From NCBI GenBank assembly GCA_946902985.2, contig OX336388.2, forward strand, positions 371,429,387 through 371,493,386: a DNA stretch of 64,000 bases, given 5' to 3'. The DNA is from Meconema thalassinum. Taxonomy: Eukaryota > Arthropoda > Insecta > Orthoptera > Tettigoniidae. A model generated the notes under the pieces. That model saw only the letters and a program-made list of their open reading frames with translations. It searched no databases and was not told where the DNA came from. Position numbers and translations under genes: made by a program. Shown one piece after another: positions 22,055-32,283 of the stretch. The first letter of the stretch is position 1, and each line of letters starts with the position of its first letter.

Positions 22055-22367
22055 GGCGGGCCCCGTGGTGTTGCGGTGGCGCGCCTGCCTCTCACCCGTA
22101 AGCCCCGGGTTCGATTCCCGGCTCCGTCAGGGATTTTAGAAACTGACGTGAGGGCTGGAACGGGGTGCACTCAGCCTCGTTAGGACAATTGATCAGCTGT
22201 CTGACAGGGAGGCAGCGCCCTGATCACGAAAACCAAGATTAACGGCCGAGGGGACCCGATGCGCTGATCACGCGTCACCCCAATATCTGCAGGCCAATTG
22301 ACTACGCAGTGGTCGGTCGGTAGGCCTAGGCCCTTAATGGGCTGTAGTGCCAGGGGTTTAAATACCG
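22055..22367 (+). repeat. tRNA-headed SINE with 11-bp target duplication
   Basis: The head contains GGTGTTGCGGTGG-type box A and CGGGTTCGATTCCCGG as box B. TATTGCCTAAA flanks it on both sides (22044-22054 and 22368-22378). The body has CTGGAACGGGGTGCACTCAG, similar in wording to CTGGAACGGGGTCTACTCAG in the SINE at 4341, so the two are related. Confidence 0.9.
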
Positions 22368-22584
22368 TATTGCCTAAAAGTATGAAGTTCTCAGTGATAA
22401 TTTTATAAAAGATATATCATTATCTAAAATATTTACTCTCTCATTGCAATCCGATTTTCTACTAACAATTCATTAATTTTAAGCTTTGCTCAGTTTATGT
22501 CTATTTTTGCTACACTTATGGCCTTGTTTGTCCTTTTTGTATGTTCTGCCTTATTCTCTCTCCCTTCGTTCCAACCAGCCTGTC

Positions 22585-23380
22585 ATTCTTCTTCTTCTCA
22601 CAGATGGGTCACTTAGGACCATGCGGAAGCAACGTATGTTGAGCCTTCCTCCTTGCCCAATAGCTCTTCATATGCATGGATTGTTGTAGTTTCTGTTCCT
22701 CCGACCATGCACGTCGTGTTGGTTTCTTCTGATCTTCCTCAAATCCCCTGGTGTGAACAATATTCCTGATAGCATTTCTATCCATCAGATCTGGCGATCC
22801 CATCTCTACTAGGTCCCTCTCCACCAGTTTGTACCACTTTGGTCTTGTACGTTTGTTCTGCAGAAATATGTGGATTCGGTATGATTCATTCTTTCCAAAT
22901 GGCCCAAAAATTGAATTCGTCACATTCTCATGGTGTCGGTAAGTTTAGAAATTTTCTTATATATTTCAGAGTTGGGTTTGGGATGGTATATGCCATTTTA
23001 AATTCAGGGCCCTAAGATCCTTCGCATAATTTTCCTTTCCTTAATCTCTAATTGTTCCTTAAATGCTTTAAGTTGTAATTGAGCGTTTCTGAAGCATAAA
23101 GAGCTTCCGGTTTAATCACTGTTAAGTAATGGCGAATATTACTATTCCATGACAAGCATTGCTTGTTATATCAAATTTTTGTGTATTGAAAAGAAACCTC
23201 CATTTTTTTGGATTTGTGATGTTACAGATTGATTTTCATTGCCATTTTCTGTAACCCATTCGCCTAATTATTTAAATGCCTTTACTCTAGGAATTTTGTT
23301 AGCGTTAATATAAATTTCATGAGGAGCATTTTTTATGTCATTATGGTTGTCCATTTTTATGTTTTTATCCTGCTTTCCTG
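22585..23380 (-). pseudogene. 5'-truncated LINE, reverse transcriptase C-terminal region
   Basis: The - strand reads, with frame changes, a KAFK-LGEWVTENGNE segment, KPEALYASETLNYNL, RKIMRRILGP, KPNSEIYKKISKLTDTMRM and a LGHLERMN-like piece. It ends with PKWYKLVERDLVEMGSPDL and a stop near 22607. The - strand then has a GAAGAAGAAG tail. This is the C-terminal order of insect LINE reverse transcriptases. The catalytic palm is absent. Its 5' edge lies within about 40 bp of the receptor start codon at 23417. Confidence 0.85.
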
Positions 23381-23416
23381 CCTGATGATTGATTATTACC
23401 TGTGGCATCCTCCAAT

Positions 23417-23682
23417 ATGAATTCATATTTTGGATACAAATTTAATAAAACAGTTTATCTTCGTACAACTTTTCACAAAGAATCTGTAATTGATCCAAGC
23501 TTATATGTTGCTATGTTTTCAGAGCAAAAGGACATCTACTGCGAATTTAAAATTACAGTGACTCCTGGATATGGTTCTGATGCCTCATTTCATTCAGCTA
23601 TTAGCTCAGTGCTTGTAGCAGCTCAGTGTTTCTCCATCATGCCAGTTAATGGCATCACTTCACACGACACCACTGACCTCAA
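23417..23682 (+). CDS. insect gustatory receptor, sugar-receptor type, exon 1
   Basis: This exon encodes the N-terminus of a seven-transmembrane ligand-gated channel of chemosensory neurons. I chose the ATG at 23417 because an in-frame stop lies at 23390-23392 and no AG acceptor lies between. The 88 codons end with the first hydrophobic segment FHSAISSVLVAAQCFSIMPV, NGITSHDTTDL and two bases of the next codon. The FH.A...VL..AQCF..MPV.G pattern is the hallmark of the first membrane segment of insect sugar gustatory receptors. The donor is CAA|GTGAGT. The frame joins exactly to exon 2 at 53430, giving K then FNWFSLRTVY. The codon use is free of stops, unlike the surrounding transposons. Confidence 0.85.
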
Positions 23683-24182
23683 GTGAGTGAATTCAATAAA
23701 CTATCTCGTCTTCATTCACTTGGTTATTGATTTGAAGAATAAAAGGTCTCATACTCGTACTTAGATTTCCTTTAATTATAACATTTCATGAAACTATTGC
23801 ATGGCACGGCAAAATAAAATCAAGATTCAGAAGGATTACCACAGTAAATTACAAAGAGACTGATTCAATTCTTATTTTCTCCAACAAATTAGATTTTGAA
23901 TATTGCCTCATTAAAGTTTAAAAGGACACATCCATGAATCTCTAGCAACAGTACAATATCTGAAGACAAAGTTGTGGCAAGCAGAATGAATTAATATTGT
24001 GCCACAAGTAGGTCTAGTATTTACATGGAATTATTGAAACTTAATACTTTTAAAAGTTGGGTAAGTAAACTTAATTATTGTATTGCTGGCTTTTTCAACA
24101 CACAAAATATATCAGGTGTTTAACTCTAGGCTGCACCTACATATAGAATGCTAGTGGAAGAAAGGTCAGAAAAACGTGGTTG
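23683..24182 (+). other. start of receptor intron 1, unassigned
   Basis: The region begins with the GTGAGT donor. I recognise no other feature in this 500-bp AT-rich stretch before the SINE that begins at 24183. Confidence 0.5.
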
Positions 24183-24340
24183 GTTCCTTAGTTTAGGGGC
24201 TGCGACATTGCGGTCATGTAGCCCCATGTACTTTGGGTGTGTGTAGAATTTGTCTGATAACCGGTGTTAATTCTGATGACTGTTTTAGTGTGTGTTATCA
24301 GTGATTCAGGTAAGGACTGCAGATGATCAATTTTCAAGTA

Positions 24341-25660
24341 TAAGGTGCGTTCAAAAAGTAACGAGCCGGAGGCTGGAATGCACAAACCAGTGACTACATC
24401 GGCTAATCGTGGTGTGTGTAACGAGGTGTGGTTCGGACCGGAGCGTGGAAGGTCACAGTCCGTCGCTAGAGGGCACGCATGCACGTCACGTGACGATGCA
24501 AAGCGAGCAGGAGCATGCTCAATCGTCCAACGCTGCCAGTCGCATTGCAAACAGTGACATGGAGGCGTCAAACAAAGAGCAAAGAGGTGTTTTTCGGTTT
24601 CTGACAGCGGAAGGAGTAGGGGGAACGGACATTCATCGCCGAATGTCACAAGTGTACGGCGAACACTGCATGTCCCTTGCAAGGGTCAAGGCGTGGCACA
24701 AGTGCTTCAGGGAAGGATGGGTGTCGTTGGCCGATGATGCCCGGTCTGGGGCACCCCCCTGCATTACCGATGACAACGTCCAGCGGGTTGATGCACTCAT
24801 TACACAGGACCGCCGATTGACAGTAAACGCCATAGCCACCGTGGTCGGATTGAGCGTCGGAAGTGTGCACACCATCATGAAGGAACGACTGCACTTGCGC
24901 AAAGTGTGTGGCCAATGGGTGCCCCACAGTCTTCAACCACACCAAGAAGCACGTCGAATGGCCCATTGTCTTGGTCATCTGCAGCGCTATGCGAGGGAAG
25001 GGAATGGGTTCCTGGCACGAGTGGTGGCTGGAGATGAGTCATCACTTCGAACCAGAATCCAAATGACAAAGCCTCCAGTGGAAGCATCCAGGGTCACCAC
25101 CACCCAAAAAAGGCAAGGCCATCCACACGAGTGCAGGAAAGGTAATGCTGATGTTCTTCTTTGACCAAGATGGCCCCCTTCTGATACACTTCATGCCGCA
25201 CGGGACAACAGTGAATGCCCAGCGTTACTCGCAAACCTTGACCACCCTTCGCCAAGCGATCAAAACAAAACGACCAAGCAATCTCACCCGTGGGGTCATT
25301 CTGCTCCACGACAATGCACGACCTCATACGGCCAACACAGTCGCGGCACTCCTGCAGAAATTCAAATGGGAGGTTCTCGGCCACCCTCCATACAGTCCAG
25401 ACCTCTCTCCCTGTGATGACGCCATGTTTGGTCCCCTGAAAAGGGCACTGCGGGGCCAACGATTCACCTCGGACGTCGACGTCCAGCTGTATGTGCGGAA
25501 CTGGTTCACATCGCAGCCCAGGGAATTTTATGAGACAGCCATTCACTGCCTCGTGTCACAGTGGGACAAGTGCCTCAACAGCCAGGGCCAATACTTCTAA
25601 CATACAGGTACTGGTTTCTGTATTTATGCCTCCGGCTCGTTACTTTCTGAACGCATCTTA
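24341..25660 (+). mobile_element. mariner (DD34D) transposon with TA duplication
   Basis: The left end TAAGGTGCGTTCAAAAAGTA and the right end, reverse complement TAAGATGCGTTCAGAAAGTA, are inverted repeats that extend through ACGAGCCGGAGGC. TA flanks both (24339-24340 and 25661-25662). Its length of 1320 bp is typical of mariner. The + strand transposase gene fills it but is frameshifted, so this copy cannot make its own enzyme, although its ends are intact. Confidence 0.95.
24559..25600 (+). pseudogene. mariner transposase, one frameshift and one stop
   Basis: The ATG at 24559 starts MEASNKEQRGVFRFLTAEG, the paired helix-turn-helix region. SLADDARSGAPP and VGLSVGSVHTIM follow. The first catalytic aspartate is in VVAGDESS (near 25035), where the reading frame is lost. 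The frame used further on carries a TGA soon after, then runs open from about 25090. It shows the second aspartate in ILLHDNARPH and the third in YSPDLSPCDD, exactly 34 residues apart (DD34D). It ends at the TAA 25598-25600. The size, about 345 codons, equals full-length mariner transposases. Only the frameshift and that stop spoil it. Confidence 0.93.
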
Positions 25661-25930
25661 TAGTTACTACTTTTGCTACCAAATGCTACCATCCATGACA
25701 CCTAGCTGCGAACTTGTCTACTAGATGCCATCGCCACCAGCACCTGGTGGCAAACGTTGGAACTAATATAGCGTTATCAAATCTAACCTACAAATTTTAG
25801 CTTCACATAAGTGTAGTTAATGAAAGGTTCTTTTACATGCCATAAATCTATGACCTGAGCCCACTGGCTTTACTTCCCCTCCGAGGAATTTTGAAAGCTC
25901 TTAAAAAATCCGACGACTTCGGCAGAGTTT

Positions 25931-26279
25931 CACCCCGTCAGAAGAGTGGATTGTCAGAAGAATCAGCACCTGAAGCTTTCTTTTTCTTAACCAACTCAAG
26001 TCTTGAGGCAATCTCATTTCCAACTGCCACTATTTAGATATGACTGCTTTAAGAAAAGACATTCTCTAGGGACATCTCTACCCAATGTTAGGTTGTGATA
26101 AGGACTTGAGCCCAAGCTAAAGCATTCTGACATTGCAAGTGAGATCACTGTGCAGTGGCTCCTCCATATCATTTCTAGAAATCCAAAGTGACAGAATTCA
26201 AGTTAATAATACATCAAAAGGAGCTATTTACAATTTTATTCATTCACATTTGAGACTGTTTTGCCTTCCAATATCCAAT
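25931..26279. other. unassigned intronic sequence
   Basis: I see nothing recognisable in this AT-rich stretch between the SINE/mariner pair and a LINE fragment. Confidence 0.4.
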
Positions 26280-26570
26280 CTAGTCTGCAAGTCTCGGTTT
26301 GTGAACAAGTCGCCTCCATGATCTATTAGCAGTTGGCACTGCGGCCTCCTCTGCTTCTACACTTCTTACCTTGAAATCTTTCATCACTGAATCTAACCAT
26401 CACCTCTTACCCTCTATAGCCAAGTTTATTAACCTCCCCATTCTCACATGACCCAACCATGTGAGTTAGACAAACAGCCTCATCTAATGTGTTCATTTCA
26501 AACTTACACTTCCTCTCTTCATTATGAGAACCCTCCTGCCATTGCTCCCATCTATTGGCCCTGTAATCTA
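26280..26570 (-). pseudogene. LINE C-terminal fragment
   Basis: One - strand frame reads TWLGHVRMGRLINLAIEGKR, then LDSVMKDFKVRSVEAEEAA and RSWRRLVHKPRLAD before the stop at 26280-26282. LGHV.RM followed by a basic stretch and a WRRLV tail is the typical end of LINE reverse transcriptases. One stop interrupts the frame. The piece is short and the clade is unresolved. Confidence 0.55.
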
Positions 26571-27313
26571 CACCCCTTATTAAAATATGGACATATTCTG
26601 TTATAGATAAAATCTTGCATTGCCAACACTTATTTTAATAGAATTCATCAAATTGTCGCGTATGATACTTTGGCTTTCTGTGGATGGTACAAAGAGTTGG
26701 AAATGAAATTTACATAAATATAGATGATTGTGGTGTAAAAAAAAAAGGGAGCACACCTGTCTAGAATACAGATTTAGTTTCAAGCCTTAAGTGCAGTCTC
26801 ATTTTCAACGCTCACTTTTCATATTTATAGAATTGTAATGGACCTGCACAATGCTTTCATCAAGTGGTAAGAGTTGGAACTACCAGTATCCTGTTGTGGC
26901 AGCTTGTGATATTGAATATAACCTGACAAAAGACTGTAATCTTGACATTCCATTCATGGGATATCACATGTTCTTAAATAATGTTTCTCTTTTGAGGCTG
27001 TGGTGGAAGCTAATAACTACAACATCTAATGTCTGGATCTATGTATGACATGACTTTTACAAGGCACTACTTAAGGAGTTACTACAGTTGGAGGTGACTC
27101 AGTCCTAAGTTGTGTTTACATGCGAGTGAGAAGTAGTGACAATTCATGAGTTTGTGGAGAATGTTGGTGATGATATACCTGGGAACTGTGCGGGGTAGGA
27201 GTCAATTTCTGAATGCTGAGTTTGATCAACCCAGTCGAAAGACTGAAGACTCAAACACACACACGAGTTTGATAAACAGATTAATCAACCTTGAAACGTT
27301 TTGACTGGTCCTT
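26571..27313. other. unassigned intronic sequence
   Basis: No gene or repeat that I can name. Short CA-rich runs (for example near 27255-27264) are the only simple sequence. Confidence 0.4.
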
Positions 27314-28720
27314 ACTGTTGGGTGAAAAATGTAACTGTTTACCTTTGCCTAAGCTATGTTGTTTTAATGGGCGCCAAGACCTCAACGCTATGTTGAAATC
27401 TAAACTTATATTTTACAACATCTAGCTCCGGTAGAACACCTTCAAGAATCTATTCACTCAGATCGTGGTATGATTTGATCATTAACCCAACAAACAATTG
27501 TATCAGGAGAAGGAATTGGTCTATATCTAATGCTACCTACTGAAAGCAAAGATTGCATGGTTAAAAGAAATGAATTTATTATATATAACACGTATTGCAA
27601 AATTAATAATAATAATAAGTTTAAAATTTATATTGGAGCATTGCGATTTGAATATTACCGCTAGAAAATTACGTGAAAACGGAGTCTGATAAATTATTGA
27701 TTTTACTCTTATTCCCAAGCTGTGAAGTTACTGAATACTGAATATAAAAGCAAAGAGAAACGAGAGATTGCGTAGTTCTGCGTCATTCGCGCTTACCACT
27801 GGAAATTGCCGAAGCATTTCCCTCGTACTGGATGATGAAGAGAGCTTCCCACTGTCTCCTGGACATCGTCATCTTCTTCGTTAGTTGATGATATACTGGT
27901 AGATTTGATAACTTTATGGTCCGAACATCGGAGCCAAACACTCGTACAACCACACTGGTTAAGTTTTACAAAGATAGTCCTCCACTCCACTGAACATCAG
28001 AGCCACTCACACGTGCAACCATACTGGTCAAGTCTTACACAGATTCTCCTCCACTCCACGGCGCGCAAACGATATATGCCCTCGTCGGCTCCCCACTCCG
28101 GTGCCGACTTCCACCTTACGTGGTCTCCACTGATTGGCTGAGCACCCCGCTATACTCCCCTCCTTAGGCTCAATACACATGGCGCGCGGATGATGTCGAT
28201 TGCCGTTCCAGACTATTTCGCCTTTTCTTGACGCTGCAACCCAGGCTTACGACATACTTCTTCACAAGAATAAGCCTGTATCCGAATTCCCAGTGAGTCA
28301 TCTCTCTCATAATACCCTAACTGACAAAACTCCGTACAATTCCGTAATCATATAATTTTCTATGATAATGTAGTTCGTAATAATTTGCTTGATAGTGTTT
28401 TCTAAGACATAGAAAACCTATCTGTATGCTTATAATTTTATAAAAATGCTCCAAAAAATACCTTAATAATAATAATAATAATAAGTTAATAATAATAATA
28501 ATAGATTAACATGAAAAATTCTCTTGGCTGAACAATTTGCCACGTAAATAAATATAGAATGGCTTCCTACTGACTTATGCTAGTGGCATAAAAACCCCTC
28601 GAAAAACACGTTACATATTCGCCTCGGATCATCGGATGATTTACCGTGACGACGGTCCATTATCCGATTATCCCAGACACGTTAATAATCCCCATCCAAA
28701 ATACATATTACATAAATGAA
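27314..28720 (-). repeat. truncated Gypsy LTR with about 105 bp of internal sequence
   Basis: From ACTGTTGGGTGA to the LTR end AACACGTTACA at 28615 the sequence follows the LTR of the Gypsy at 38899-48293. It then continues into that element's internal region (TATTCGCCTCGGATCATCGG to about 28720). The first about 140 bp of the LTR are missing. Divergence is clearly higher than between the two LTRs of the complete element. Only about two of the 69-bp tandem units are present here, against four in the complete LTRs. Confidence 0.9.
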
Positions 28721-28932
28721 GAATGTGAACTTGCCGCATACTGGTCAGGCCAAATCTAATTTAATTAAATTCATATTTGTGTGTGGCACAACTTAAAGTT
28801 TATCAGAAATGACAATGTTTATAGTACCAGTTCTTGATTTTATCCTTTTTTGTAATTTTAGTTGTTTTGTTTCTCCTTTTTCTGTTATCTTTTGTTGTTT
28901 GTAATATATGTTGTTGTTGTTGTTTCCTATGG

Positions 28933-29351
28933 CTAGCCCAGATTCCAATCCATCAGATTTCTTGCGTTCCAATAGAGTTGTGTCAGGTTTCCAGAAGTTC
29001 TAGCAGTCACATCAAGCTTGTTGCAATGTAGCAGGTGCCCCTTATCCATTTTACTTCCAGGTTCGTGACAAAGTGTGCATTCTTCAGATCTCAGGATGTT
29101 GATTCGTTTCAGATGGGCTGCAAGGCAGTCATAGCCAGTGTTAAGTCTGAATAAGGCTACAGCTTCTCTTCTTGGTGTTAATTTATATTGATCCCATTTA
29201 GCATCAATGTCCTTCCATAATTTGGTTTTTGCTGTTTTCTTTGCCATTTCTTCATACCTGTTTTTGATAGTATTTTTCAAGATCCTTTTTGCTGACATAA
29301 AATCAGTCTGACCGACAGGTTGTTGTAGTGTGGTACCTTCTTTAGCTAATC
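28933..29351 (-). pseudogene. LINE 3' coding part (end of RNase H and C-terminus)
   Basis: The frame enters from the hAT insertion point with AKEGTTLQQP. It continues through an Arg/Lys-rich helix, then LTPRREAVALFRLNTGYDCL and HLKRINILRSEECTLCHEPG, and ends with GHLLHCNKL and a short tail. ALFRL.TG.DCLA.HL is typical after RNase H in insect I-like LINEs. This part has no internal stop. Confidence 0.9.
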
Positions 29352-29665
29352 CAGGGGTCTCCAAACTACGGCCCGAGGGCCACATCCGGCCCGCGGACAG
29401 ATTTTGTCCGGCCCGCGGAGAGCTAGCATACTTGAAAACTCCTTTTAGAGAACATATTTTTTATAGCAAATTAAATTTAGTTTACTGAAGTATTCTAATT
29501 TTATGTTGAATAATTATTAATATGACATCTACATTGATATGGTCATGGGCTAACTACTCATAACATTGTTGTAGGCTTATTGTTATTGTTTTTGTGATAA
29601 GTTGGATAAAGAAACACAGAATTGTAATGAGTAAAGACATGTATAACATGCAGACATATGAAATA

Positions 29666-30563
29666 CTAATGAGATATATGTAATTGAGATTTTCCACTGA
29701 CAATAGTTTGTAGTTGTGGACTAATTTTACTTGTACCAATTATTAAAAGAGATTTAAGATGCTCATCAGTTAATTTAGATCTGTAAACATTTTTTGTGTA
29801 CTTCATTTTGGAGAAGGTCTTCTCACACAAATAAGTAGTACCAAAAACAGGAAACAGCCCACGAGCAAATTTATGCAAATTATCAAATTGTGTCAGTGGA
29901 AGACTCTTATAAAATTCCAACAAAGATGAGTTTTGATATTTTGTTCTTAATTATATCACTGCACTGTAGTTCAATCATTTCCATTTGAAGTTCCGGGGCT
30001 AGGGTTTCAATGTCAGTATCAAAAGGATCCTGAAAAATCTTAATTTGATTCGCAAAGGCATCGAAGTCTGAGAAACGAGTATCAAAATTTATTTTCAAAG
30101 CACTCAAAGTTTCGATTGCAAAATCGATAGGAAACTCAGTCTCAGTGGTGTGGCTGAATATTTCACATGTTTTAAAATGTGAAAAACATTTACTTCGTAG
30201 TTGTGATTGAAACAGTATCAATTTCTTCCGGAATGATTTGATATTAGTGTATAAATCAGGAAGATGCTGGTTTTCTCCTTGCAATCTCAAATTCAGTTCG
30301 TTCACATGTTTTGTCAAATCACCATAGAATGCTAACTTCCACAGCCATGCGTTGTTTTGTAATTCAGTAAGAGGGCGATGCTTTTCATTCAAAAAAAATT
30401 CGATCACTGCTCGAAGTTCAAAAAAGCGCTGAAGGACTTTCCCACAACTAAGCCAACGTACGGCAGTATGATAAGGGAAGTCATTTTCTCCAATCTCTTC
30501 AATAAATTGTCGGAATTGTCGGTGATTCAGCCCAAAAGATCTCATAAAATTAACAGTTGATAT
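29666..30563 (-). pseudogene. hAT transposase, C-terminal part
   Basis: Reading continues from the Gypsy insertion point with STVNFMRSFGLNHRQF, then YHTAVRWLSCGKVLQRFFEL and ELQNNAWLWKLAFYGDLTKH. A frame change lies near 29915. It ends with the hAT dimerisation region TYLCEKTFSKMKYTKN, then RSKLTDEHLKSLL. The RWLS.GKVL..F.EL pattern is characteristic of GTF2IRD2-like hAT transposases. Joining across the Gypsy uses one copy of the duplicated ATAT. Confidence 0.92.
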
Positions 30564-30619
30564 TGTGATGGTCCCAATTTGAGACCAGAACGAAATAATT
30601 TTATATATTTTATTATTAA

Positions 30620-30655
<36 letters not shown>

Positions 30656-32099
30656 CAATATTTTTTAAGTTTACATTTTACCTTTTATTAGTTATTATGT
30701 TAACTAATATATTTATATCTATTATTATGCGGTAATGTAGAATATTATGGCAATTGAAAGGATTTGGAGCGATACACATTATACTTGAAATAAGTTTGAC
30801 GCTTGACTGAATATTATTTCTGAAGAAAATTCGAACAAGAGAAGAAAGAGGGTTGTTCACAGAAGGCGGCTTCTTGGAAATGACATAAATAGACACTTAT
30901 GTCTGTCACATCAAGTATTCTACCAATATACAAATCATACTAAGAAAAGATTCTAAGAAGACTTACCACTAACAATGCTGGGCCGATGAATGAGTCCTTT
31001 GCAACTTTATACTAAAGGTGGGCTAGACCTCCCGAGAAATGCTACAAAGAAGTATTGTCATTGTTGATATGTGAAAGGCGAGCTTATATCGCCTAGCGAC
31101 TTCTGAAGAGGGGTCATACACGTGCTTTACCTGGGAACGTTATATATATGACGGCCGCCCAAATGGATTATTAGTATTGAATTGCTGGAGGAGAGGGAAG
31201 GATGCTGAGTGGAGCAGAAGAACTTGCAGCGAGAGGGAGTCTATAACGCAGTTCTAAACTAGACAGTTGACTATTAAGCATGTGAATTTGATAAGACATT
31301 CTGTCTCATCAAACTGTGACATGGTTGTGTACGAGGCTATTGTCACAGGGATGATTTTTGGAATTTATTCCGTCATCCACATATAAATTAATTACTTCGA
31401 GGAACATCAGGAACTCTCTACGCAACAATCCAACTACAAAGATCTTCAATGCGGTGAGCGATGTAAACAGTTAAACTCCAGTCAAATCAGAAGGCTATCA
31501 TGCTTATTAAATTCAATATATTCTATTCAATTAACTCAGTATACTCCAATTTCCAATCAAGAACCATAATACAAGTAAATTCAGTAGATTCTTTAATTTA
31601 AATTTATTATTATTATTATTATCTTTAGTATTTTATATTTTTTTTGCACTTGTTGTTTTTATATATTAAATTCATTTTAAATTCAAATATTTGACTGGTT
31701 TCCTTTAGTAGCTAGAAATTACTATAAGGCAACACCATACTCCTGAACTAATTATCGTAAGGTTAGATTACGTAAGTTTCACTACGGCTGGAGATAGGAA
31801 TTTCGATGCTCTACCTCTGTTTAACCGAGGTTTAATATATTATTTTGATCATGATATATATAAATGATCTGGCGCCCTGGCAACACATATATTACACATT
31901 ATGTACTTTTTTTAGTGAAGCTGACAACAATACAGATACACTATTAGATTAATACACAATTAAATGTTTCATTTTGATCACCCAAATGTGGGCGATTATT
32001 TAAATAATAACCTTTTTTATTAACATTTTTCTTATAACATTAACCATATTAATAACGCCTTTCTTATTAGCAAGATTCAGTGCTCACAAAACCATTACA
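30564..32099 (+). repeat. Gypsy 1 5' LTR (1536 bp)
   Basis: It starts at TGTGATGG and ends at CATTACA. It contains an ATT microsatellite (about 30612-30655) that is longer than in the 3' LTR. It also holds the uninterrupted sequence GTTGATATGTGAAAGG at about 31063, which is the empty site for the second Gypsy. Confidence 0.95.
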
Positions 32100-32120
32100 A
32101 ATGGCCCCCAACTATGTGGC
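32100..32120 (+). promoter_or_regulatory. Gypsy 1 candidate primer-binding site
   Basis: AATGGCCCCCAACTATGTGG follows the 5' LTR directly. It has the TGGC.CCCAAC wording of many Gypsy primer sites. I cannot assign the tRNA with certainty. Confidence 0.5.
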
Positions 32121-32283
32121 ACGAAAACCTAACGATATTTACGGAAGGAGTGAGTGTTAATTCAGTGCAAATTGTCAGTGATTTTGGGGGAAAGTGAAGT
32201 GAATTAGTGTATTATTAGTGATTGATTTTGGGGGAAAGTGAGGTGAATTTTGGAACGGTAAACTTTATACGGTGTACTTCGAG

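Larger units (their letters stand above)
24183..25930 (-). repeat. reverse copy of the 6460-6985 SINE, split by a mariner
   Basis: The - strand of 25663-25930 matches the body of the SINE at 6460 (GGCATCTAGTAG, GGCAAAAGTAG and the GGAGGGGAAGTAAAGCC block). The - strand of 24183-24338 carries the rest and the type-B tail (ACACGGGG-like, ACCGGTTATCAGACAAATTC). The two parts join cleanly if the mariner 24341-25660 and one TA are removed. The head is truncated: only its last bases (CCGAAGTCGTCGG) remain. Confidence 0.85.

Noticed and set aside
24409..24558. mariner transposase start upstream of 24559
   Set aside because: The frame is open, but the family's conserved start (ME.S..EQR) is at 24559; the upstream part is leader.
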